Source: Taudactylus pleione
Taxonomy: Eukaryota > Chordata > Amphibia > Anura > Myobatrachidae
Reading direction: 5' to 3'
DNA: 64,000 nt
NCBI GenBank assembly: GCA_031769625.1
Contig: JAUIMM010000601.1
Span: forward strand, 6,782,001-6,846,000
Shown one piece after another: positions 10,593 to 22,650 of the stretch (the first letter of the stretch is position 1; each line of letters begins with the position of its first letter). Under the pieces are notes generated by a model. The model made no database searches. It was not told the origin of the DNA and saw only the letters and a list, made by a program, of their open reading frames with translations. Both the position numbers and the translations under genes were made by a program.

Positions 10593-10948
10593 TGTCACAC
10601 AGAAAAAAAAGAGGTGCTGGTGCATACTCTATAATAAATTCTGCAATTAAAGTCAAACTGAAGTACATACTTAGCATAATATTGGTCAAAAATATGGGCC
10701 TGCTCACAGCATCCAGGTGACCTCATTAGTCAGGTACCTAACATTTCTATGATACATGTTAAGGGCACGGGACCCCCCAAGTCCTTGGGGAGGTTTGGTT
10801 GTGCTGACCTGGGTGTCCCGTGCCCTTAATTTGTACCATAGGAATGTTAGGGATCTGCCTAATGAGGTCACCTGGATGTGGTGGGCGGTACCTCAATTTG
10901 CAAAATGTATTATAGAGTGTGCACCTGCACCCCTTTTTTTGTGTGACA
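10593..10948. mobile_element. Palindromic MITE, ~356 bp
   Basis: The left arm TGTCACACAGAAAAAAAAG with GCATACTCTATAATA pairs with the right arm TATTATAGAGTGTGC and CTTTTTTTGTGTGACA. Internal parts also pair: CCAGGTGACCTCATTAG with CTAATGAGGTCACCTGG, and TAAGGGCACGGGAC with GTCCCGTGCCCTTA. No transposase. I saw no convincing target duplication. Confidence 0.8.
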
Positions 10949-11099
10949 CTGTAAGTCTTAAGCATGGTAGCACCTCGCTATATATTAAAGTGAGGGTGTG
11001 TAGTCTTGGGCACCTCCCTATATAAACTATAATGATATGTAAGATAGGTGTAATTGTTAGTTTAAACTATTGCAAATAAGCAGATCTACATAGTGTGTG

Positions 11100-11600
11100 G
11101 CACACTCAGTAAGGAGGGACCACCTGTTGAAATGAGTCTGGTGAAATGGACATGCTACATAGATGACATTTTTGTCCTGTGGCAGGGAATCAAGAATCTC
11201 TGGAATCTTTGTTCCTATTTGAACTTCAAAGACCAAAATATTTATCTATTTATATTTCTTTCAATACGAGTTGAGAAAGTGTAAACTTTTTAGATTTAAT
11301 GATCTATGTAGAGGATAATTGTTTGCTGACAAAAAAACTTTAGAAAACCAACTGCTTGTAGCTCCTTCACCAATTTTTATAGTAACCAACATCAAAACAG
11401 GCTGCCCAGCATTTCATACAGAGCGTTTCACCAATTTAGATGAAATTGTTCAACCAATGTCATATATAAAGATCAGGTTGTCAGTTTGAGGGATCAATTT
11501 ACTATTAAAGTTTATACGCAAGGTTTAGTTGAAATGATATTACTGAAAGCAGCAATTTGGATAAAGATAATCTTTTGGAATCACAAAAATAGGGAAAAAA
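11100..11600 (+). pseudogene. Penelope-like reverse transcriptase fragment
   Basis: One frame reads SLVKWTCYIDDIFVLWQG. The YIDD box followed by IFVLWQG is the catalytic palm motif of Penelope-like elements. Downstream, with frame changes, a short 'NFLDL'-like stretch and KPTACSSFTNFYSNQH resemble the following region of that family. Frame breaks show it is inactive. A second, longer Penelope-like copy lies on the - strand around 41.8-43.8 kb. Confidence 0.65.
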
Positions 11601-12713
11601 AAGTAATGGTCCAACTTTAATTGTGCCTATTGTTCCCCTTTAGTGGGAACCAGTCCAGGCTGTCTAGCACTGGGGGTAATTATGGATTTCAGAGGCATTT
11701 ATTTTCCTATGCACCTACAGTTTTATAGTTTTTCTCAATTAATGTCACTCTAGTTTCCAGTGTAAATTGATGGTCTGGTGGTGGAAATAGTGAGTTGCTT
11801 GTAAAAAAAAAAATGACATTAAGACTTAATGCTTTGGGAAACACTGCAGACATGATTTAATGTGCTGCGATAGAACACAGATCTGCATACATCACAGATA
11901 TCCTGTGGAACCCAATTTATTTTCCACCCTCTTCAGATCCTGCTGCTTTTATTTCACCTTATTGTATTGGTATTGGTTCAATGTGCACTGTCTTGCCAGT
12001 TATGCCTATTTTGCACTTGCCACTTCTTAATGCTGATATCATTATTGCTTGAAGCATTCAACAAAATCCAAACAATGTCTAAACAAACATTTTTCTTCAC
12101 ATACTTGTCATGTGTCTCTTCAAAGCAATATGCTTTGTAGCTGGTTTTTTGACATTTAAAAAACAGAGTTGATAGTGACAGTAAAATAAGAGATAATTTT
12201 TAAATGTGACCGATTGCCTGCATGTGCTATCTATAAAACCGTTGACTCTCCCCATTCATGTGCACATTCATCACATTATACAATTTGTATAATTTGTTTT
12301 GCCCTAACACATTTCTTGGAAAGTTTTGGTTTGAGTTTTCTTTTAGTTTTGACACAGCCTCATGTGCCACGCAGTTACATTTTTTGCACCGAAAGACAGA
12401 GCTGTATTAAGTCACCAGTGTACTTATATAGTACATATTTATATTTTTAAAATCATTTTTATTTTAGATTAATATCTTTGAACAACATTTATTGACTAAT
12501 TGTAAGTTTAGTGGGGAATCTGATAAATTAAAGATGAATACAAAATAAATTTCATCTGTGTTCCCGCTTTGGTTCCACAACAAGAATGGCCATCCTTGTT
12601 CCTGCTCAAAGTGTGAGCATTCATATAATAAGTGCATGACATGTCTTTATGACTCTTCCTGAAATGCTCCACATAGGAACATGTCAGCAAATGGTGTAAA
12701 GCAATGCATGCAA
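11601..12713. other. Intron sequence, nothing recognised
   Basis: AT-rich; no exon, hairpin element or protein signature that I can support. Confidence 0.4.
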
Positions 12714-13840
12714 CTGAATGGCAATGCTATACACCATACCCTCATTTTCCATACACCATAACATCCTTCCTTTCAAAACACCATACCCTCACTATGTTTC
12801 AAAAAAACAACACCCTCTATCAGATAACAGTGTCACTGGATTTGCAGACACAATACTGTTCTTACAATACAAAAAAAATAATACAGTCCCACAGGGACTT
12901 ACAGCATCCTTTTATGTCCCAAGTCAGCTTCGACTCTTCCCATCTGCAGCAAATCACTGTACATCACTATACTCTGCATTACCTGCCAAAACATTACTGT
13001 TGTGTGTGTCAGCCAAGGATGCCGAGAAGGGAGGGTGACTGATGGGTGTACTGTTTACCTAGGCCCGGGCTTGTTGGAGGGGCCTAGGTCAGCACTGATG
13101 ACTGGGAAAAATTGCCCCCTTTGTATTTTTTTTTTTTGGATAGGGCGTGCCCACTCCTCCCTGATCTTACCATGCCTCTTTGGTACGTGGGCCCCATTCA
13201 GTTCTCCATAGCCCTGGTGTCAACACCACGATTATCTCACTTACACAGTGTGTACTACACTGCATTGCCTTGCCTATATGCTCTTGATGTTATCACCTAC
13301 CCTAAATTTCCCGCAACCCATCCCACTATTCCTAGTATAAACCATATGTCACTGCCTCTTCAGTCTCTCCCAGCATCAGATCATAAGCCCCATTTCCATA
13401 AACTCTCACCATGAAATGCAGCTGGGAATCTGCCCTTTTATGTCATTGCACCCTCATTTTACTCAAAATCCACCCCAACTTTACCTACCAGAATCCCCTT
13501 TACAGTATGTCCCTGTACACTCTTACTCACAATGAGCCCCATCTATATATTCCAGGCTCCAGCACTTTATGTCCCTGCACCAACATCATTATCATCATTG
13601 TGAGCCCCCTATTATGTCCATGTATCCCCATCTCCCAGAACATGAATACTATCTCAACATTTATCCTCATGTTATTGCACACCCATTTACCAGTTCAGAA
13701 CTCAAACAGGCACCATGGCCAGGGACTGGCAGAAACTGAGAGTATGGCAGGGTGCGGCTGCAGTGCAGAAGCCAGCAACATCTTTCTCTCTATGCCCCCA
13801 ACTTTCTGATGCCTGAGGCCATCGCCCTGATTCCCCATCC
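12714..13840. repeat. C-rich region with degenerate TATGTCCCTGCACC-type tandem
   Basis: Related words recur: TTATGTCATTGCACCC (near 13438), GTATGTCCCTGTACAC (near 13506), TTATGTCCCTGCACC (near 13566), TTATGTCCATGTATCC (near 13613) and TCATGTTATTGCACACC (near 13668). Spacing is about 50-65 bp. The overlapping + strand open frames in this stretch follow from low A/G content and are not genes. Confidence 0.5.
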
Positions 13841-14210
13841 TTCATATGGTCCTGGCAGTAGTAGAATAATAAATTAATCTCCTAACAATTTTCTCTACCG
13901 TGTAATGACCATAATTTAAACAGGAGCTTTGCTGTAAAATATATAACACTTTCAAATAAAGTAGTCTACAATACATTATGTACTTTTTAAAAACCATTTT
14001 AGACTTTGACCACAGTTCGGAATTTATTATTTCCTCTATTTTGTATGCAGAAATTTAGAATAAATGATTGCCAGAGTGAAGAGGTCATATATAGGGTGTG
14101 TCAGTGATGTGTTTCATTTCTTGGAACAACATTAGTTATGGGTCAGAGCAAAAGGCAAAACCTTTTTTTTTTTTTCAAAAGCAGTGTCTAATGTAACCTT
14201 TTACCAACAG

Positions 14211-14337
14211 ATATTGATGAATGCCTTGTACAGAACATTCAGTGTGGTGTGAACCAGATGTGTTTCAACAAGAGAGGAAGCCACCAATGCATAGACACTC
14301 CTTGTCCTCCAAGCTACCTCCGGGACCCTTCTTCTGG
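14211..14337 (+). CDS. HMCN1: Hemicentin exon: last EGF module before the C-terminal module
   Basis: Acceptor TTTTACCAACAG, donor GTATGC, 127 nt: phase 1 at the start, phase 2 at the end. It begins DIDEC and continues [34 protein letters not shown]. Its final Gly codon is completed by the first base of the last exon, followed by YCLKNC, so the EGF module runs across the junction. This exon-end phase change marks the transition from repeated EGF exons to the terminal fibulin-type module. Confidence 0.93.
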
Positions 14338-14461
14338 GTATGCTACATTTAATAATACATTTATCTTGCTGGAAAAATACTTTCTTGGGATCAGTACCTG
14401 ACATATATTAATGGAAATTCTAACTAGTTTAATTCCCATCTGTCTTTATATTTCCTGGCCA

Positions 14462-14800
14462 GACAGTGTAATGGTTAGCATTACTGCCTCACAGCACTGA
14501 GGTCGTGGGTTCATTCCCACCACGGCCCTACCTGTGTGGAGTTTGTATATTCTCCCTGTGCTTGCGTGGGTTTCCTCCGGGTGCTCCGGTTTCCTCCCAC
14601 AATCCAAAAATATACTGGTAGGTTAATTGGCTCCCAACAAAAAAAAATAACCCTAGTGGTGTATGTATGTGCGTGGACATGTGATAGGGTATATAGATTG
14701 TAAGCTCCACTGGGGCAGGGACTGATGTGAATGGGCAAATATTCTCTGTAAAGCGCTGCGATATATGTGTGCGCTATATAAATAACTGGAAATAAATAAA
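14462..14800 (+). repeat. tRNA-derived SINE (V-SINE-like)
   Basis: The head has an A-box-like TGGTTAGCATTACTG and a B-box-like GGGTTCATTCC. The conserved core follows: GTGTGGAGTTTGTATATTCT, then GGGTTTCCTCCGGGTG and GGTTTCCTCCCACA. The tail contains GTAAGCTCCACTGGGGCAGG, GCGCTATATAAATAA and an AAATAAATAAAATAA end. The same family is present in reverse at 35260-35690. I name V-SINE from memory of the core sequence. Confidence 0.8.
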
Positions 14801-16479
14801 ATAATATTTGGCTGTTCTTGGAAATAAAGCTAAAGCCACTTAACTTGAGATTTTTTTTTTCTTACCTAACATTCTCCCATACCCCCAACCAGCAGATAGG
14901 GCTACATGTTAGGGACACCTGCAATTGGGGAGAACTTATCTCACTTGCTCCGAATTGGTTTTTGTCTCCTTAATAATTAGCAGAAGTTCAAACAAACGAG
15001 TGTCATTTTCGGACATGTAAAGATAAAGCTCTGTCCAATCAGCAACTGCATTGGAAACTAATACAGTGTACAGCACATTTTGAGCTTGAGTTATTCCTGG
15101 TTGTTAATGTCAGGAGAAGACATCTCAGAACTGCAGGGGTAATGTTCCCAATAACTGCAGAGAGAAGAGGGGTATTGGATCAAAATTATTGTTTAGATGG
15201 AGTCAGCCTTTAACATTGTTACATAAAAAACACTAATATAATAGGAACAATACTTAAGTAAATGCTGAGAGATGGAACAAAAAGAATGATTATGTAGATG
15301 TGTGGATCAGCAGTAAGACAAAATATATGCCATCCATGGGATAAAACAAAACTTCACACTGATAATAATATATAAATACTTAATGGCTCCCTCAAGATAT
15401 AAGAACATTTATAAAATAAAGTGTTTATTAAACAAATCATAAACTCAATAAAAATATATATTAAAAGTAAATTAATTAAAAGTGATCTTAGAACAGATAC
15501 AGTATACCCATATAGTAGGTGCTCCACACATACAGAGATCCAACAAATACATAAATGCCTGTAGACCTAAAAAAAGAGCAGGGATCTAGTACAAAATGCC
15601 TGAATAGCCAGTCCATGGTTGTGGAAGGGATGGAATATACAGCATTGCCCTGTGTGCTGCAGTGGAGCAATATGGATGAAATCATGTTACTATCACTATC
15701 CTCTCAATGGGAAATGACTGGATGACAGTGTGCTCATCACACCCACAGCTGAAAACTGGACTGTACTGTAGCTGTTGAGTAGAGAGCAGTGGTGTAGAGA
15801 GTGGATTTGGAGTGTTGTCATCTCTTTAAAGAGGAATGTTGTAGCCAAGATGGTGTCATTTCTCTAGTCAGTGTACTTAATGGCTGGTGTACCTAATAAC
15901 TCCCAGTATTTATTGTTGTATTCTTTGTGTGAAATTACTTTGGAACTTTTGCTGATATATTAAGGTGGACATGTACATTTCATCATATCTATAACATAAC
16001 AGCAACATTAAGGAAAATGTTTAGATGAATTGATTAGGCTTTCTTTAATTTACATCCCAAACTGTGCCTGAAGCAGTAAGATAGATAATTACAATATGTG
16101 ATATGTTTGGATGAACATTCATCAGTGGCGTAATCACTTAATAAGTCACATATATGATGTTTATATTTACTGATGCATTATTTGTAACAGTAGCAGAGAA
16201 TCATTTGATCACTGAAGACATTTTACATTGTGAAGTATATTGGGATGAAATCATAGAGCACTATCTATTTATTATTAATGTTGTGATGATAATGATAGGG
16301 TGCATGTTATTTATATTACATTTTAATTATTCAACAAATTTGGTACAATTATGTTCTTTGTTGATGGATTTATTTTATTACCTATTCGCAGTCATTTGTT
16401 ATTTCATTGTATTTTTAATTTTGATATAGTACCTGCGACATTGCTACTAATGATCTTCATTGTCTCTGCCCTCTATCAG
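14801..16479. other. Last intron of hemicentin, nothing recognised
   Basis: AT-rich intron sequence without a family-level repeat or exon signature. It ends in TCTGCCCTCTATCAG, the acceptor of the terminal exon. Confidence 0.45.
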
Positions 16480-16846
16480 GTATTGTCTGAAGAACTGTGC
16501 AGCAAATGATTTGGAATGTTCTCTCAGCCCATATGCCTTGCAGTACAAGTTGGTTTCGCTTCCATTTGGCATCGCTGCTAATCAAGACTTAATCCGCTTG
16601 GTTGCATACACACAGGATGGCATATTACATCCAAGAACAACATTCCTTATAATTGATGAAGATCCTACGCTGCCCTTTTCTATAAGGGAAGAAAATATGA
16701 AAGGAGTTGTTTTTACCACTAGACCCCTGAGAGAGCCAGAAACCTATAGAATGAAAGTGAAAGCTTTATCATATAGCATAGATCGCACCATTGAATATCA
16801 GACTACTTTTATTGTGTATATCTCTGTGTCCCCCTATCCTTACTAG
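16480..16846 (+). CDS. HMCN1: Hemicentin terminal exon: fibulin-type C-terminal module and stop
   Basis: The acceptor CTCTATCAG is followed by G, which completes the Gly codon of the preceding exon, then 121 codons and TAG at 16844-16846. The product opens YCLKNCAANDLEC, carrying the last cysteines of the final EGF and the module boundary. It continues through KLVSLPFGIA, QDLIRLVAYTQDG, PRTTFLIIDED, GVVFTTRPLREPETYRMKV and ends TTFIVYISVSPYPY. This ~120-residue module is diagnostic of fibulins and hemicentins and supports assembly in the extracellular matrix. No frameshift or premature stop is present, so the gene is apparently functional. Confidence 0.95.
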
Positions 16847-16939
16847 GCATAAAGTGTTTGTCAGTCTTGTTTTTAAGCCTTTTGCTACTCTATAATTTAA
16901 TACTTGAAAGACTTTCCTATGTAGGATGCTATTGTGATA

Positions 16940-17186
16940 AATAAAATACAATATCTATAAAATCGTTTCTGTTTGTGCTTAGACAACCAAAGACTCATTA
17001 AGTTGCCAAACTTGTCCTGCATAAAAGTACATTTGTTGTAGTCAGAGATATGTTTTAATAAACAAACTGAACAGTTATTTATTAAGATAAAAAGAAAGTA
17101 TTGACAGCTCAGCTAAAATGTGGATTATAGCTGTTTGCTGCCTTTATATATTTAGCACAATATGCTATTCCACTAAAATAAATAAA
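16940..17186 (+). promoter_or_regulatory. Candidate polyadenylation signals of hemicentin
   Basis: Canonical AATAAA hexamers lie downstream of the stop at 16940-16945, 17057-17062, 17177-17182 and 17181-17186. Alternative use of these would give 3' UTRs of about 0.1-0.35 kb. Which one is used cannot be read from sequence alone. Confidence 0.6.
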
Positions 17187-17234
17187 GTTTTGAAATGATC
17201 TTCTAATATTATGTTTAAATGCTATGATGTTAAC

Positions 17235-17488
17235 TAGGGATGTGCAAGCTCAAATTAGTTCAGATTTTCCCGCCAAATTCAGATTTTTCCCGCCAAAAAT
17301 CAGGTCTCAGAAATAGGCAAAACGTCAACTTTCATGGACAAACATCATCTTTCATGGACTTTTGTCCAGGAATGATGATGTTTGTCCATGAAAGATGACG
17401 TTTTGCCTCTTTCTGAGATCCAATTTTTGCCGGGAAAAATTCAAACTTAGCGGGAAAATCCGAACGAATCCGAGCCTGCACATCCCTA
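17235..17488. mobile_element. Foldback MITE of the TAGGG-terminus hAT family
   Basis: Both ends are TAGGGATGTGCA in inverted orientation. The flanking 8-mers ATGTTAAC and ATTTTCAC agree at 6 of 8 positions. The two halves pair over most of the length (GCAAAACGTCA with TGACGTTTTGC, CTTTCATGGACAAACATCAT with its complement). GATGACGTTTTGCCTC is shared with 34665-34680 inside the complete hAT. It is therefore a deletion or foldback product of that family's right end. Confidence 0.85.
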
Positions 17489-19621
17489 ATTTTCACTATG
17501 ATATAACTAGTATATGTACATCTTTGACAGAACCCTGCATGTCTAGAGTTACCCTGAGCGATGAGACATTGTAGCCATTTGTCTGTGCATGCCGTTTCTT
17601 AGGAGGTTTTTTTGATATACAGTAACAATATTTTGTCTCTATATACCTATGAGTACTTGATGGACTAATACATTGTTTTTTCAATTTTCGCCATCACCCA
17701 GATTTATCTACTCATTTATGAGTGTAACAATATTTTGTTTCTACATATTTAGAGGTATCAAACGGACTGACACACTGTTTTTCAATATTCGCCGTCACCT
17801 AGATTTATCTACTCACTTATTAGTGTATGATTCTCAGTTTTCTTCCATCGGCAATTTGTCCACTTATTGAATTTCTCCCAACTGCAATCTAGCATTTTGG
17901 CGTACAGTACTGTTTAAATTCCAGAATCTATTTATGTGGCATCTATACCTGCCTAATTAACCCCCCTTTTTTCAGGACCCAGGTCTGTTGAATACAGTAC
18001 TGTACCCCTTACCATATTTTGCATATTATATGTTGTATATGTCTTGTGTGTAAACCTATATTTTAGTCTTTATAACTATTAAAAGTTACATTTTAATATT
18101 ATATACATATTGAGTGCCCCCCAAAGAGAGTCTTCTTTTTCTATGTCTATATAACATCCCTAATGTTAACACAACCAATTATGTTAAATTTGAGCATGTA
18201 AACCTTACATTTTTTGTCACAGGAACAAATACATACATTTCACCTTTCAAAAATCGTGATTTGATAATGATGATGGATAATAAAAATACTTTATTAATAT
18301 ATACATGCAATATTTTGTATTTACGGTTACTGAGGGCTAGGATGCATTGGTAATAGTGCCCTGTGATTGGTCCTGAGCAACTATCTGCCTTTCTGTAAAT
18401 CTCAGGCCCCATATGTGACCTAAATATGCATTTTCATTTGATATATAAAAAGAGATGCAATAAGTTTGCATTCTGTCCAACTATCAGCAGAGTGTGACAG
18501 ATGGCAGTAAGCAAGTCCCACAAGTTATCAGCAATTATAGTTCACCAAACAGATCAGATAAATTACTGCGCTGCTGTTGCACATGTCACAAGTGCTCTGT
18601 AACTGAGGCACAACATATGTTATATAGTATACACAGTATTGTTTGTTTTAAGCTCATGCTCTAGTTTTCCAGATAGTGATATGTCCATTCTATGTATATG
18701 CATTGTATATATTTTAGGTGTATGATAAACTGTAGATGATTGCACACACACATAAACAAATTATTTTGCACTTTGATTTCACTTTTATAGTTAGTCTACG
18801 TTTCCAATTAAATTGTGCTTGGCACTTTCCCTGCCATTAAGAAATAATTTCAGTCTGTCCTCTATATTATGTAATGGCAAACAATTTGACAGTCCAAACA
18901 AAATGCGTGTCTGCTTCCTTAAAATAGATGCACATGGTGCAAGACATTTATCAGACGGAAACTAATTATGGCCTGACCCATTACTGATGAGAGAATGTCT
19001 CACAACTAGAAAATATGATTTGTTGCTGAGAAAAGTCTGGTAACATTTTAACTAGAGTCTCAGAGGTTAAATATAAGTTTAACCAAATAAACTGGTTTCA
19101 TTAGGAGTAAGTAAGTAATCTCAGTTGAGCTCCTTCTAACACTTTACGTCTGGTGCCCAAAGGATTAACCATAAATGTCTGATGGCGTTTATGCAGAAGA
19201 TGTACTTTGGAAGTTTCATTGTAGCTTTTAGAGTTAAAGACCGATTATAACCACAGGTTCTGAAAAATAGCAAGACTATGATTTACTGGCAGAAAAACTG
19301 GGCAATTAAGCAACTAAGAGCTGACAAGACGAGGAAAAAACACAAAGTATCTGCTCTGCACCAATATTTTATATCATCAGAAGGAGTCATTGGGTGTCAT
19401 GTAAGACACTTAGTCATCAGAAAAAGAAAATAAAGTGGGTGGAGTATTTCTCAACAGTAACACAGTGTACAGTGATGTCAGTGACTGAACCATGCCCTGT
19501 GTAGATACCATAAGGGTTACAGTGTTGCTGTTTCCAGATGTCTCCAAAATCTTTTAAGATGGTTGCACATAATTCTACATCATGTTTAAGCGTAAAGGGA
19601 AATACTTTGCAACCAAAGTAA
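17489..19621. other. Intergenic sequence downstream of hemicentin, nothing recognised
   Basis: AT-rich. There is a locally repeated segment: 'caatattttg...atttatctactcattta' near 17626-17720 recurs near 17727-17825 at about 100-bp spacing, a diverged two-copy tandem. No gene or RNA signature otherwise. Confidence 0.4.
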
Positions 19622-19631
19622 TACTACTACA

Positions 19632-19674
<43 letters not shown>

Positions 19675-19680
19675 ATAATA
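19622..19680. repeat. (ACT)n microsatellite
   Basis: About fifteen ACT units with one interruption near the start, running into AATAAT. Confidence 0.9.
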
Positions 19681-19994
19681 ATTAATAAATCAATTAGAAA
19701 ACTATAACTATAAATTTTTGCTTAAAACAGCTCATCATTATATAACAAATATTCCAATAGTAAAATTATTCTGCACATTTAACCCTTCGCCCTTACCCAA
19801 AGAATTGCTGAGATAAAAAAAAAGTTTGAATTTTACTTAATTAGAAAAAAGGAAATAGTAAAACATGTATTGGAAAACAACACCTCCTTTCCCTGTAGGA
19901 ATACAGTTACTATACAACTAGCACTAAGGACAGATAGCAGAAAATAACAGGCAACATACTGCCCAATATTTGCTATTTGCAAATCAGGACACTG

Positions 19995-20165
19995 GGGGGT
20001 ATTTATCAAAGCTCGAAGAGAGATAAAATTGTGATAAATAAAGTAACAACCAATCAGCTCCTGTCATTGTTCAAACACTGTCTGAAAAATGTAACTTAGA
20101 AGCTGATTGGTTGGTACTTTAGCTCTCACAATTTTATCTCTCTCCTAGTTTTAATAAATAACCCC
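19995..20165. mobile_element. Palindromic MITE (GGGGTATTTATCAAA family)
   Basis: GGGGTATTTATCAAA and GAGAGATAAAATTGTGA on the left pair with TCACAATTTTATCTCTC and TTTTAATAAATAACCCC on the right. The central AACCAATCAGCT and AGCTGATTGGTT also pair. A related copy is at 62545-62703. Confidence 0.85.
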
Positions 20166-20639
20166 TTAAGTGCATGCTCCAACGTGGCACTTATGTTACA
20201 TTGGGGTGTGTGTCACATCTCATTGCACTTGGCTGCTCACATACCCCCTCTGAAAACACCTATGTATTGTGTAACAATCTTGTATCAGGTGTAAATACCT
20301 CCCAAAATTTCTGGCAGTTGGGGTGGCAAAGCAATCTCCTAGAATCAGGTCTGTCTCTCCTAATTGTGAAATCGGAAGGTATGAGAAAAAGACTTTTAAC
20401 ACAAGTGAGTTTAAAACCAGTGATGTCAGGCAAGTATAGTAGCACCAAGGATGGCAGAATAGAGAGGGCTGCATATGTCCCTGTTCTCTTTCCCCAAAAG
20501 ATGGAAACCTTGCAGAATATATCTAATGGAGAATTAGCAATTACATATTGGTTCCATTCCATTTTATCATTTTATTTTATGTCAACAAAGTTTGATTTTT
20601 GAACACACAGACCAGCTTTCCTGCCAGACACAGGGCAAA
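20166..20639. other. Intergenic sequence, nothing recognised
   Basis: Overlapping short open frames occur on both strands, none with a family signature, and none is supported as a gene. Confidence 0.35.
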
Positions 20640-20943
20640 AGCTTCTACTTATGCGAATGCATCCGAGATGCTCTGCGCATACAACCTGATGGTTACCGTC
20701 ATTGGATGCAGATCAGGACTGCATCCAATGCACGGCGGTCATGTTGGGGGTGTGCAGCCAAATACCGCTGGACATTCAGGACAACCATGGGGTTTCTCAG
20801 AAGTCTAATGGTGTTGCCAATGTCCGCTCGATGGTGCACACAATGGCAGATTAGAGCTGCTGCCAGTAGGCATCACAATAGACAGCCCATTGGCTGCAGC
20901 ATTAGCAAACTACTGCTTAGCATACACCTCTGAATCATGCCCA
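20640..20943. mobile_element. Truncated MITE (GGCCTGATTC family), right end
   Basis: The right end CACCTCTGAATCATGCCC matches the end of the copy at 23206-24990 (CACCTCTGAATCAGGCCC). The interior has ATGCATCCGAGATGCTCTG and a 'ggttaccgtca' segment matching 24882-24925 in inverted or related form. No left terminus is visible, so it is truncated. Confidence 0.5.
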
Positions 20944-22650
20944 TATTTAGTATTCTTATTCCAGTTTCAAAATGGTTGTGAGCAGCATATACAGAACTTC
21001 TCTAAACACCTTGATCCAGGTGTTGAGAGATTTGGACCAAATCTAATAAAGTCTTGATTTGGAGGGACTGCCCACAGGCTATGATTTAAATATATGGGTA
21101 TATGGATGTCCAATAATTCAGCAGGCTATATCCCACATAGTATACTCCTCTTCATTGATTCTCTTTGAACCAAAACACACAGGAGGGAAAAAATGTCTGG
21201 TTGAGTTTAGTTAAAATGATAATTCTAATGTAATTTTTATGTGAACCAGCATTTCTCCAACTATATTCTAAGGCACATCTGCTACAGATATGATTATTAT
21301 ATTTTCTTTCTGGTCTGGATGGAGGAAAGAGTTAGCATTAAAAGAAACTATATAAATGCAGAGGCTTTGGTTGATTGACTCTCCCAAACTTAAAATATTA
21401 CTTTGCTTCACAGCTGGCATACCTTTAAGAACACATTGGGGGCACCATGAGAATGTCTTACAGAATCTTCTGTAGAACAGACAGTTTTCAGTCATACCAG
21501 CCTTTCCTCATGGAAAGGATAAAGAAATTTGTTTTTAATTACTGTAAGATACATCAGATGCCTTGAAGGGATGTGAGGGCATAGATCCAGTTGCCTCACT
21601 ATGGCACACTGGAAAGGTAATGTAGTTATCTAAATTGGAAGATGTGGAGGGGGATATGTTACACCAGATATGGCATTATTATTTTCCCATCCTGACCATC
21701 TAAAACCTTTACATTGTACATATGCCTACAACTCTATCATGCTCCAGGGTCACAGAGGGCATTGCTTTGGAGATAAACAACATACAGTATAAACAAAGGA
21801 ATAGTCATATAGTTATCAAACGCAGCACCACTAACTGATCAAAATACTTTGAGAAATAAATTACAATAAGAGTTCATTTACAATAATGACAAAATAACAA
21901 AGGAATACTTTTATCAACATAAACAAGCATTTAAAGAGGCATTGTTAACATCAGTGAAATATGTTTTTCTTTAAATTGTTATCTTTAGCAATTCATACGT
22001 TTTTTTCTCTTCATATACCCCTTATTTTAACTTACCTCTGTTAATGCCCTTTGCTGTTTTACCCATGGCAGTAAGTTATATCCATATAGTTCAATTCCTA
22101 CATATTGTTTCATGTTTTTGCATCCTTGTTTATTATAACTTTAATGTTTTAGTATTGATCAACAGAAATATTTTGCTGGTGTTAATAAGAATTGTTTAAA
22201 TATTTATTTTTTATGGTGTTAATGTCCATAGCAACGCCCTCTGGGCAACGTGTTACATCTGCGGCTGGAAGCAATGTGCTGACATCCTTGGACCTGATAA
22301 TGCGCGACATGCAGCATGTCCACCCACCTGGATGTATTCTTCTATAAAGATAACCAAGGTTCTATTTAATACATATCCCTGAGGAAAATTAATACATCTG
22401 AAATGTTGGATCTTTAGAATATTATCTGTTGTGCAGACCATGGAGTGCCCCCTTTACCCTGTGCTTGTGCTATTTATAGACACTACCACTCAAAATGAGT
22501 CGTAATCTGGTGTATAGACCAGGAGAAAGAAAGAAGCTTGCAGAGAACTGTCACCAATAAGGTATTTGAACATTGTTTTTGAAGTTTATTTGAAACCAGC
22601 AACAAACATAAAGAAAAACAAATAGAAAAGAGGTTATCAAAGAAAATAAA
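20944..22650. other. Intergenic sequence, nothing recognised
   Basis: 1.7 kb without a supportable gene or repeat call. Base composition is AT-rich and the open frames are short. Confidence 0.35.

Larger units (their letters stand above)
3304..17186 (+). other. HMCN1: Gene locus: 3' end of hemicentin (six visible exons)
   Basis: Six exons (3304-3417, 8589-8714, 9330-9458, 9546-9665, 14211-14337, 16480-16846) splice in frame. Their total of 983 nt leaves 2 nt to complete a split Asp codon and 327 codons including the stop. The encoded order is five EGF modules followed by a fibulin-type C-terminal module ending in SVSPYPY. That is the C-terminal architecture of hemicentins, very long extracellular matrix proteins of basement membranes and tissue junctions. 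The rest of the gene (Ig and other domains in known hemicentins) would lie upstream of this window. HMCN1 is preferred over HMCN2 because the C-terminal module closely resembles HMCN1 as I remember it. Alignment to both paralogues would settle this. Confidence 0.8.

Noticed and set aside
14472..14530. Possible tRNA gene (A-box and B-box words)
   Set aside because: It is continuous with the conserved SINE core and tail, so it is a SINE head.
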